From: a virus
Reading direction: 5' to 3' (one strand)
DNA length: 35,873 nt
IMG/VR virus record: IMGVR_UViG_3300017917_002785
Location: 1 to 35,873 of that record
The notes under the pieces are model-generated. The model searched no databases, was not told the origin of the DNA, and saw nothing but the letters and a program-made list of their open reading frames with translations. The translations under genes and the position numbers were made by a program. Below, piece by piece: positions 1 through 6,437 of this stretch (within the stretch, counting starts at the first letter, position 1; each line of letters starts with the position of its first letter).

Positions 1-456
1 AATTTCAAAATAACGAGCGTTTTTATCTAATCTATTTTCTTTTAATACTTGATATATTGCGGTCCTAAAATTGGATATTAGTTTATAGGCGGGGTCATTA
101 TCTTTTCTATGTTTTTCATATTCTCTTCTATTTTTTCTATGTTTATCGATATTTTTTTCTCTCCATTTTTGGTGATAAGTATTTAAACGGTCTCTATTAT
201 CTTTTTGCCAATCAGAAAAATATTGTAATCGTTTTTCTCTATTTTTAAAGTAATGTCGTTTATCTGATTCAGATTTGCCACCCTTAAATTTTCTACCCGA
301 AGGTCCAACTATTACACCATTTTCTTTTAGTGTTCGTAATACAACTTGTTTTGTGATATTTAGTTTTTCAGATATAGATGGGGACCCTAACATCTCGACA
401 CTATATAATCTTAATATTTCATCAACAATTGATTTTTCTAACATTATTTTTTTCAT
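1..456 (-). CDS. Endonuclease-like protein with N-terminal HTH (partial, runs off the left edge)
   Basis: An open frame starts at ATG 456 and stays open for 152 codons to the window edge, so the C-terminus is missing. It begins MKKIMLEKSIVDEILRLY. The first ~45 residues look like a helix-turn-helix (SISEKLNITKQVVLRTLKENG). A highly basic stretch follows, rich in Lys, Arg, Tyr and Trp (for example KWREKNIDKHRKNRREYEKH), then NDPAYKLISNFRTAIYQVLKEN. This layout, with a basic array followed by a DPxxKL..N.R..I segment, is what I associate with phage HNH or homing-endonuclease-like proteins; the nuclease core would lie in the missing part. It sits downstream of the capsid gene, a common place for homing endonucleases. 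A TATTTAT element lies just upstream (462-468, minus strand). The family call is recognition only. Confidence 0.6.
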   Translation of the reverse strand, partial: MKKIMLEKSIVDEILRLYSVEMLGSPSISEKLNITKQVVLRTLKENGVIVGPSGRKFKGGKSESDKRHYFKNREKRLQYFSDWQKDNRDRLNTYHQKWREKNIDKHRKNRREYEKHRKDNDPAYKLISNFRTAIYQVLKENRLDKNARYFEI

Positions 457-499
457 ATATTATAAATAGAACCATAAACTTGATTATTTACAAAGATAT

Positions 500-535
500 A
501 TAAAAAAAAGGGACAATTTCTTGTCCCTTTTTGGT
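500..535 (-). terminator. Intrinsic terminator after the major capsid gene
   Basis: A perfect stem AGGGACAA / TTGTCCCT with a four-base loop is flanked by an A-run on the left and a T-run on the right. It lies about 20 bases past the capsid stop codon, so read leftwards it forms a hairpin followed by U-rich RNA that ends the capsid transcript. Confidence 0.85.
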
Positions 536-552
536 ATTTTGATAAGTATTGA

Positions 553-2346
553 TTATCTCAATTCTCTTAAATCAAATGTTCTAACACCATCAACTGTAAT
601 TCTTCCGTAAAATCTATTATTCACCATTTTTTTAGCGTATCTAGTCATGATACCCTTGATTGGTGTAAAGTTAAACGGATTGTACATAGTTGGAGTTAAT
701 TGTAATGGTACATACGGTGCGTAGATGTAACCTGTGTCAAGTAAAGATGTACCTTTGTGTCCCATTAACACTTGGTTAGCTGGGAAGTAAGGGTCTCTAT
801 ACACTTGGTAACGACCTGCTAATGTACCAACTCTCTCAATACCCATGTTGTATTGGTCTTGCTCTGGAGCCGCGTTTGATACGTGGAAATATTCCAAATC
901 ATCAAAGATTGCACTGATTTCAGAAGAAACCACGATCCAGTTAGCACCACCTCTAAGAGTTGATTTGTGGATTTGTGCAGAAAGTTGGTTGATTGCTGTG
1001 ATAAGAGTTTGATTCCAATCTTTCTGAGTGTAAGGAACTGCTCCAACTGAAGAAAGTCTTTTCCAACCATTGTAGTCCCATCTTAAGTTCCAAGCCGCGC
1101 CTTTTCTAAGGTCTCTCAAGATTTCTCTATCGATTTCAGCTGCAACCTGCTCAGATAATAAAGCTGTCAATTCAGCTTCAGCATCGATGTTGTGGAAAGC
1201 CGCAACGTCTTGTGCCATTTCTGGAGACCATTGTGCTCTTAATTTTCTTTCTGTAACAGAAACTGTTACTGACATAAGGTCGAAAGAAACCTCACCAATT
1301 CTATCTTCAAATTCCAAATTCTTGTAGATTTTGTAAGTAGCAGTGAATGCACTGTTAGCTGAAGTTGAAGAAGAGAATGTTGAACCTGTGTAACCGTCAA
1401 GAGAACCTCCACAAGAGATACATACAGGAACCTGTAAGTCAACCTCTAAGTAGATTTTACCTTCTGCATCACAGATATTGTCATATTGACCACCGCCAGT
1501 TTTACTGTTAGGGAAAACTAAATCAGCATTATTGTTACCGTATTGTACGATACCTTTACCATATCTTTGAGTTACAACTCTGAATAAATAAGGGTTATTT
1601 ACGTTAGCAACTGTGTAAACGTTGTTTGGAGAACCTTTAACTGTTAAATCAGATAAGAAAGATTCGTTATCCATTGGTTGACCATCAGGACCGATTAATT
1701 TACCCGCTCCGTCAGATGCGAAACCTGACATAACAATCAATACTTTTCTATAATTGTCTGTTGTGTAAGCAGATGGAACTAATGAATCTCCAACCCAAGC
1801 AACTGTAACTACGTCAGCAGTGATTGCGGAAAATTGTCCTTTAGAATAGTCATATAAACCTGGAGGGTCTAATGCTGGTTCTGTACCTTCATAAAATCTA
1901 TCATAAAGGTCTTTAGTGTTATTGTAATCATATCCACTGTTTGGAGTTTGGTCAGTAGCTGCGTTAGGTGAACCATAAGGTGCCCAATGCTGATTTTCTG
2001 CATTCTCATAAGATTGGATATTAGGTACGAAGTAGAACAATTTACCGATCGGTAAGTTCATAGCTTGTACAGAAACGATATCGTTTGCTAATAATTTAGA
2101 GAAAACTCTTCTAACGATAGGGAAAACAACTGTTTCAAATGCACCTGTATCAGATGTAGATGATGCTTCATTAATTAAAAATGATGCTTGGTTTTCATAA
2201 AGTTGTGCTACGTTTTCTCTCATGTGACCTTTAAGACCCTCAAGGAATCCTAGTTTGTCCCATTTGTTGATTGTATCTTCTTTGATAACTTTAAGGTGCT
2301 TAAGACCGATGTTACCAACAAGACCTGATTCTAATAATGCTCCCAT
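553..2346 (-). CDS. Major capsid protein, T4 gp23-like
   Basis: This 597-residue protein matches the T4 gp23 family in size and in the conserved N-terminal block FETVVFPIVRRVFSKLLANDIVSVQAMN, here cited by its pieces ETVVFPIVRRVF and LLANDIVSVQ (about residues 70-95). It assembles the head shell. Residues 57-61 read LINEA, which fits the T4 prohead-protease pattern (L/I)-x-E with cutting after Glu60; gp23 of T4 is cut after residue 65, so the first 60 residues are probably the removed delta domain. The C-terminal half (about residues 370-560) keeps the R-x-QWSPEMAQD segment and the long alpha/beta region typical of gp23. It is the last gene of the minus-strand order protease, scaffold, capsid, exactly as in T4, and is followed by a strong terminator. 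The start is ATG 2346; no Shine-Dalgarno sequence is seen, as usual for Bacteroidetes. Confidence 0.95.
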   Translation of the reverse strand: MGALLESGLVGNIGLKHLKVIKEDTINKWDKLGFLEGLKGHMRENVAQLYENQASFLINEASSTSDTGAFETVVFPIVRRVFSKLLANDIVSVQAMNLPIGKLFYFVPNIQSYENAENQHWAPYGSPNAATDQTPNSGYDYNNTKDLYDRFYEGTEPALDPPGLYDYSKGQFSAITADVVTVAWVGDSLVPSAYTTDNYRKVLIVMSGFASDGAGKLIGPDGQPMDNESFLSDLTVKGSPNNVYTVANVNNPYLFRVVTQRYGKGIVQYGNNNADLVFPNSKTGGGQYDNICDAEGKIYLEVDLQVPVCISCGGSLDGYTGSTFSSSTSANSAFTATYKIYKNLEFEDRIGEVSFDLMSVTVSVTERKLRAQWSPEMAQDVAAFHNIDAEAELTALLSEQVAAEIDREILRDLRKGAAWNLRWDYNGWKRLSSVGAVPYTQKDWNQTLITAINQLSAQIHKSTLRGGANWIVVSSEISAIFDDLEYFHVSNAAPEQDQYNMGIERVGTLAGRYQVYRDPYFPANQVLMGHKGTSLLDTGYIYAPYVPLQLTPTMYNPFNFTPIKGIMTRYAKKMVNNRFYGRITVDGVRTFDLRELR

Positions 2347-2377
2347 TTTAGTATGTTTTGTTTTTTTAATTTATTTA

Positions 2378-3802
2378 TTACCCTAATTTACCCATCAAAT
2401 CCTTCATTCTTAAGAATTGAGGATTCTCATAAGTTTTTGATTCAATTAGAGTAGTTGAAGAACCTGTAGAAACTTGTTTGTTTAATTTAGTTTCAACTGA
2501 TTCGTTCATTGGTTTTGTTTCAACCTTAGCTAATTCGTCTTTGATTGACTTGTAAAGATTTTTAGATTCTTTTAAAGTTTCAACTCCGTCAAATCTTCTA
2601 AGGATGTTTATTTTTTCTTTTTTGGTTGTTGAGTGTTCTGTGAACAATCTTGTAGCGTATGCTAAGTTTGAATTGAAAATAGCAACTTCGTTAAGTTTTT
2701 CTCTGAAAACATTTAACGCTTTTCTATATTCTTCATTTTTTTCTCTCAACATTCCAACTTCTGCTTGTAAAGATTCTTCGATTGCAGTGTTAAATTTAGA
2801 ATGTGCTCTTTGTTTTGGTAGACCACCTTTTCTAAAGTCTGTACCCATACCAACAGTTCTTGCTGCTTCTTTGGTTTCAGTTTTTTTAACAATTTTGGAT
2901 TTACCTTCCATGTTAGCACCTTTCTTGTATTCGAATTTAGCCTTTCCAGTACCCATTTTTTTAGGACCTTCTTTTTTGTCTTCTTTAAATCCACCAGCAA
3001 CTTTATCTTTGTAAGTGAATTTAGGACCTGAGCCAATTCCAATACCTTTAGGTTTAATCGTCTTTTTTGATTTTTTTGAGTAAGCTTCGTCCAATGATTC
3101 TTCAATTTCTTCATCATACATGTCAGATTCTTCAATTTCTTCATCATACATGTCAGATTCTTCCATTTCGTCTTCATTAAATTCAATTTCATAAACAACT
3201 GAATCGTCATCATCCATTTCTTCACCTTTTTTTGCGAAAATTTGAGAAACGATATCGTCTATGTCTTGATGTTTAGATGACTTATGGTCATCGATTTCTA
3301 ATTCGTCAAAGTTCATATCTTCTTCTAAGTTTTTGTCTTCTTCAGACTCACCAAGCTTTACGATATATTCTTCGTCAGCGTTGTTATCACTTAAGTGAAT
3401 ATCGTCACCATCTTTTTTAACGATGATTCCGTCTTCTTCACCCATAGCTTTAAACACCTTAAGAATTTCTTCGTCTGAAGCATCAGTTAAATCTATTGGA
3501 CTTTCATCAGAATCCATGTCCATGTCAATATCAGTATCGATATCCATGTCCATATCATCTTCATTATCTGTATCCATATCAACGTCAACATCAGCGTCAT
3601 CTGCCATGTCATCCATATCAATATCTACATCTGCTTCAACCTCATCTTCATCATTTTGTTCTGAAAGAGATTCTTTTACTAACTGGTTGATTTCTTCCTT
3701 CATAGTAGAAGCAAGTATTCCTTTTGCATTTTCGGCGATAGCCTCTTCAACATTTTTCATTTGAATGAGCGCCTCTTGTACTAATGTTTTATTTTCTTGC
3801 AT
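2378..3802 (-). CDS. Prohead core scaffold protein, gp22-like
   Basis: The 474-residue protein lies between the protease and capsid genes, the place of T4 gene 22, and has the expected make-up of a scaffold: helical, strongly charged and low in complexity. An N-terminal helix (1-45) is followed by an extreme acidic run (about 50-110) built of alternating Asp with Val, Ile or Met, then a second acidic zone holding tandem EESDMYDEEI units, a Lys/Gly-rich basic segment (about 235-310), and a conserved helical C-terminal third with NSNLAYATRLFTEHSTTKKE. Scaffolds of this type fill the prohead and are degraded by the gp21 protease; several LxE sites (for example LSE near residue 47) would be substrates. 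T4 gp22 is shorter (about 270 residues), so the acidic and basic insertions are extra. An upstream TATTTAT element (3825-3831) probably drives it. Confidence 0.85.
   Translation of the reverse strand: MQENKTLVQEALIQMKNVEEAIAENAKGILASTMKEEINQLVKESLSEQNDEDEVEADVDIDMDDMADDADVDVDMDTDNEDDMDMDIDTDIDMDMDSDESPIDLTDASDEEILKVFKAMGEEDGIIVKKDGDDIHLSDNNADEEYIVKLGESEEDKNLEEDMNFDELEIDDHKSSKHQDIDDIVSQIFAKKGEEMDDDDSVVYEIEFNEDEMEESDMYDEEIEESDMYDEEIEESLDEAYSKKSKKTIKPKGIGIGSGPKFTYKDKVAGGFKEDKKEGPKKMGTGKAKFEYKKGANMEGKSKIVKKTETKEAARTVGMGTDFRKGGLPKQRAHSKFNTAIEESLQAEVGMLREKNEEYRKALNVFREKLNEVAIFNSNLAYATRLFTEHSTTKKEKINILRRFDGVETLKESKNLYKSIKDELAKVETKPMNESVETKLNKQVSTGSSTTLIESKTYENPQFLRMKDLMGKLG
3096..3155. repeat. 30-bp in-frame tandem repeat in the scaffold gene
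   Basis: Two perfect 30-bp copies (3096-3125 and 3126-3155) are followed by the start of a third (3156-3168). On the coding strand they encode the repeated decapeptide SDMYDEEIEE. Because the unit is a multiple of three, copy-number change would alter the length of the acidic zone without shifting the frame. Confidence 0.9.
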
Positions 3803-3824
3803 GAAAAAATTATTTATTTAACTA

Positions 3825-3831
3825 ATAAATA
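3825..3831 (-). promoter_or_regulatory. TATTTAT promoter-like element upstream of the scaffold gene
   Basis: The sense strand reads ACTATTTATT about 21 bases before the scaffold ATG. The same heptamer recurs upstream of many genes in the window, on both strands and always in the sense orientation. It starts a new transcription unit directly after the terminator at 3991-4021. Confidence 0.5.
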
Positions 3832-3990
3832 GTTCCAACTTACAAAAAAGTTTATTTCATATGGTTACGTATATAGTTTTTTTTATAAAACTATATTTGT
3901 AAATGTTTTGTTTGGATATGAATTCGTATATTATATTTAGGACTTACCTTCTTTTAAGGTTTAAATATTTTTAAATAAAAATCCTATAAA

Positions 3991-4021
3991 TAAAAAAAGT
4001 GGTCATTTGACCACTTTTTTA
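3991..4021 (-). terminator. Intrinsic terminator after the 69-70 residue DUF4494-like gene
   Basis: Stem AAAAAAGTGGTCA / TGACCACTTTTTT with a two- to four-base loop lies immediately beyond the stop codon at 4022. It separates the protease transcript from the scaffold/capsid transcript. The 3803-3990 stretch between it and the scaffold gene holds only AT-rich sequence and the TATTTAT element. Confidence 0.85.
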
Positions 4022-4234
4022 TTAATCTTCAATTACTTCATCGATTTTACTTTCAGAGACCGAAGTGATTCTCCAATCATGTGTAAAACCTTCATACTTT
4101 TTAGTTACTTTAGCCTCAACGTCAGTTACCGAGTAACCCTTAACAAGTTTTTCTTCTCTGATTTTTTTAATCTTTCCTGAATTTTCATCGGGTAAATCGT
4201 ATTGAATTTTTGCTACAAAATATTTTTCATCCAT
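4022..4234 (-). CDS. Small DUF4494-like protein
   Basis: A 70-residue acidic protein beginning MDEKYFVAKIQYDLPDENSG, with the pattern (Y/F)FVAKIQY...EEKLVKGYSVTDVEAKV followed by a short beta-rich end. That layout resembles the small DUF4494 proteins common in Bacteroidetes and their mobile elements; the function of that family is unknown. It begins eight bases after the stop of the prohead protease gene and shares its transcript, ending at a strong terminator. The family link is by eye and moderate. Confidence 0.6.
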   Translation of the reverse strand: MDEKYFVAKIQYDLPDENSGKIKKIREEKLVKGYSVTDVEAKVTKKYEGFTHDWRITSVSESKIDEVIED

Positions 4235-4242
4235 AGTTTAAA

Positions 4243-4959
4243 TTATTTTCCCAAATAATCGTTTAATTTTTTCATTAAATCAATAGATTTATTCGCAGAT
4301 GTTGTCTGTTCTTTATATTTTTTTTCCTCTTCTAAGTTTTCTTCATATTTCTCTCTATCATTAGGGTTGGAAAATAAATACGCACCTGGTGTTGATGGAG
4401 AAGAGACTAAATCAAAACAAATCAATTCAAAATCATCTTGAACCTCATTTCTCTCACCTACTTTTTTAAGTGACCCAACGCCTCTTGATGAAACTCCCAT
4501 TGTAACACCTTGTCTCATTAAATTTGCCGCAATATCTCCTTTTGTTGAAACAATACCACTTTCATGAAATCCAGGAGATGTTAATAGTTTTAATTTACCC
4601 ATTAAAATATTATTGTCCCACCAAATATCTGTGATTATATGTGCAACCCTATCTAAATCAATTAGTGATGATTCTGGATGATTTAATTCAGATGTAGATA
4701 AACCTTTTGCAATTGTTTGCTTATATTTTTCGGCTTCTCTTTTTAATATCTTTTCAGGGTAAAATCTACCGTTTCTATTTGGGGTGTTAAATTTTTGTAA
4801 AACGGCATAGAATTCAAATGGATTTCTATAATCTAACTCTTTCGCCTCTTTTAAAAAAGACTCGTTAAATTTATCTTTTGGTGAAACCCAACCAGCATCC
4901 ATTTCAATTAGGATACCATGACCAACCTCATTTGCCTCTAAAATTCTTAATTGTTTCAT
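4243..4959 (-). CDS. Prohead core protease, T4 gp21-like (S80/herpes-assemblin type fold)
   Basis: A 238-residue serine protease expected to mature the prohead by cutting capsid, scaffold and internal proteins at (I/L)-x-E sites. The family signatures are visible: FNTPNRNGRFYP (57-68), the catalytic-histidine motif TSELNHPESS (His94), a second conserved His in DLDRVAHIITDIWWD, and the catalytic-serine motif GVSSRGVGS (Ser157 or Ser158). The gene lies between the portal region and the scaffold, as in T4, and its length is close to T4 gp21 (212). The tail after residue ~205 is charged and helical. A TATTTAT element at 4973-4979 precedes the ATG by 13 bases. Confidence 0.92.
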   Translation of the reverse strand: MKQLRILEANEVGHGILIEMDAGWVSPKDKFNESFLKEAKELDYRNPFEFYAVLQKFNTPNRNGRFYPEKILKREAEKYKQTIAKGLSTSELNHPESSLIDLDRVAHIITDIWWDNNILMGKLKLLTSPGFHESGIVSTKGDIAANLMRQGVTMGVSSRGVGSLKKVGERNEVQDDFELICFDLVSSPSTPGAYLFSNPNDREKYEENLEEEKKYKEQTTSANKSIDLMKKLNDYLGK

Positions 4960-4972
4960 CTATTCTTTTAAG

Positions 4973-4979
4973 ATAAATA
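4973..4979 (-). promoter_or_regulatory. TATTTAT promoter-like element upstream of the prohead protease gene
   Basis: The sense strand reads TATATTTATC, ending 13 bases before the protease ATG, in the short gap between this gene and the 145-residue gene upstream. It is one of the recurrent elements described in the findings. Confidence 0.45.
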
Positions 4980-4999
4980 TATCAGTTTGAGATACTTTA

Positions 5000-5437
5000 T
5001 TAATTTTCTCCTTTTTTGGTTGTTGAGAATTCAAAGTATGTGTTTTGATTTATGTTATTCTTAAAAATATTTTTAACTATTTTTTTTACAGAATCTTTAA
5101 TTTCTTGTGATTTAAAATCCATTTCGTTATGGGTGTATAAATTAACTTCTAAATTAAAAAAAGATTTTTTTCCTTGTGAGATACCGCTAGTTCTAAGGTC
5201 TAAATCTACAATACTTTTTTCTTTAAAAATTGATAGGTCGATTGAATTAAATACAGAGTGTTTTATTTCTCGATTAAGATTACCAACAATTCTATTCCAA
5301 TTGTCATAATCGTCTTTGGGTGTTACCCATGATTGGATGTTTATATATACGGATTTTAAGTTTTTTGAATCCACGGTACCGTATACGGATTTAATTGGGT
5401 TATATAAGTTTAATTTTACACTTTTCCCTTTTTTCAT
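5000..5437 (-). CDS. Unknown head-region protein (positional counterpart of T4 gp67/gp68)
   Basis: I do not recognise this 145-residue protein. It is mixed alpha/beta and basic at the N-terminus (MKKGKSVKLNLYNPIKSV), with INIQSWVTPKDDYDNWNRIVGNL in the middle and a Lys/Asn-rich helical end. It lies between portal and prohead protease, where T4 carries the small prohead core genes 67 and 68, so a role in the prohead core is an inference from position only. An upstream in-frame ATG lies only a few codons away (near 5451), so the start is slightly uncertain. The divergent gap 5438-5533 separates it from the plus-strand bS21 gene. Confidence 0.65.
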   Translation of the reverse strand: MKKGKSVKLNLYNPIKSVYGTVDSKNLKSVYINIQSWVTPKDDYDNWNRIVGNLNREIKHSVFNSIDLSIFKEKSIVDLDLRTSGISQGKKSFFNLEVNLYTHNEMDFKSQEIKDSVKKIVKNIFKNNINQNTYFEFSTTKKGEN

Positions 5438-5533
5438 TAATTTTCATATTATTAAATGTTTATTTTAATAAAAAATAACACTTAATAATCCCATAGTCAA
5501 AAAATTTTTAATAAATAAAGATATTTGTAATAT

Positions 5534-5719
5534 ATGATAATTGTAGAAATAAAAAACTCAGATAATATTGAGAGGGCTTTAAAGATATTAAAGTCTAAAG
5601 TAATTAAGACAAAACAAACTCAAATTTTGTTTGATAGAAAAGAATTTACCAAACCTTCGGTTAGAAAAAGAACGGAAAAATTAAAGGCGATGTATATCCA
5701 AAAAAAGAAAAGCTCTTAA
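5534..5719 (+). CDS. rpsU: Ribosomal protein bS21
   Basis: This 61-residue basic protein has the bS21 layout: a short N-terminal strand (MIIVEIKNSDNIERALKILK), a helix, then FTKPSVRKRTEKLKAMYIQKKK, matching the (F/Y)xKPSxxKRxxKxKAxYxxx core of Bacteroidetes bS21. bS21 sits on the 30S platform near the 3' end of 16S rRNA; in Bacteroidetes, bS21 with bS6 and bS18 is reported to hold the anti-Shine-Dalgarno tail. A phage copy could therefore exchange with the host protein and change mRNA choice. The gene is on the plus strand within an otherwise minus-strand head block, and its stop overlaps the stop of the 232-residue gene by three bases. A variant of the usual element (GATATTTGTAAT) precedes the ATG. 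Confidence 0.88.
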   Translation: MIIVEIKNSDNIERALKILKSKVIKTKQTQILFDRKEFTKPSVRKRTEKLKAMYIQKKKSS

Positions 5720-6414
5720 ATAGAGCTTTCTAAATTCTTTAATTTTAAGAAATTCATTTGGTCGAATTTCTCATCTTTTAATCTTTCGATTGTTTCAGAG
5801 ATTTTTGTTTTTAATTCAAACTCCTCTTCTTTTTCTAAAATTGTTTGTAATTTAGAAATCGCACTTTCTTTAAGAGTTTCAAATTTTGTTTCTAAAACAT
5901 TACTATCTTCTGAAATAATTTGTAAAAATTCTTTTTTAGAATTTTCATCCATAGTCTCAATATAAGTTCTTAAAGTTTGGTTTGCAATGTTGACCATAGA
6001 TTTAATTGGAATATTGATACTTTCTTTTACAAGTTTATTATCAGACATAACCACGCTAATAATTCCTTTTTTAGCATTAACTCTCTCTAATAAATTTAGT
6101 TTGTTAGTATATACTAAAGTATCAATATTGGAATATTTGTTCTCAATTTTTTCAGATATTGTTTTTGGTAATTTAATATCTGAAGATAATTTTTGTATTA
6201 ATTTGATTCCCTCCTCAACAAATTCTTTGGCATCAGATTCGGACAATCCTTGTGGAGTGCTTAATTGGTCGTACAAAGCATATACTTTTGACATTGTTTT
6301 ATTACTCAGAACATTTTGTCTGAATTCTCTCAATGATTTTTTGAAATCCGATTCGTTCTTGTAGGATTCAATTAAATTGTTTTCAATTATGGATTTTACT
6401 TGTCCGAAAGTCAT
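5716..6414 (-). CDS. Unknown helical protein between portal and protease
   Basis: A 232-residue, almost wholly helical, charged protein with no motif I recognise. The N-terminus MTFGQVKSIIENNLIESYKNE is amphipathic and holds I-x-E and L-x-E triplets that could be prohead-protease sites. It follows the portal gene at the position of T4 genes 67/68, so it may be an internal prohead or portal-associated protein; this is inference from position. A TATTTAT element (6431-6437) lies about 16 bases before the ATG. Its 3' end meets the bS21 gene head-on with a three-base overlap, and a short GAAAGCTC-type inverted repeat spans the junction (about 5708-5731), perhaps a weak shared terminator. Confidence 0.7.
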   Translation of the reverse strand: MTFGQVKSIIENNLIESYKNESDFKKSLREFRQNVLSNKTMSKVYALYDQLSTPQGLSESDAKEFVEEGIKLIQKLSSDIKLPKTISEKIENKYSNIDTLVYTNKLNLLERVNAKKGIISVVMSDNKLVKESINIPIKSMVNIANQTLRTYIETMDENSKKEFLQIISEDSNVLETKFETLKESAISKLQTILEKEEEFELKTKISETIERLKDEKFDQMNFLKLKNLESSI

Positions 6415-6437
6415 TTTGTGTGGTTTTCAAATAAATA

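Noticed and set aside
461-468. TATAAATA on the plus strand, the canonical T4 late promoter sequence (also at 8329-8336)
   Set aside because: No plus-strand gene follows; read on the minus strand it is the TATTTATA element in front of minus-strand genes, so the plus-strand match is just its complement.
819-1070. 83-codon minus-strand frame inside the capsid gene
   Set aside because: Shifted-frame shadow of the capsid coding sequence with no family likeness; the same applies to the other antisense or shifted frames inside the scaffold, portal, terminase and Thr/Pro genes.
5708-5731. Strong bidirectional terminator at the bS21/232-residue gene junction
   Set aside because: The inverted repeat is short and AT-flanked without a clear T-run on either side; mentioned only as a weak possibility.
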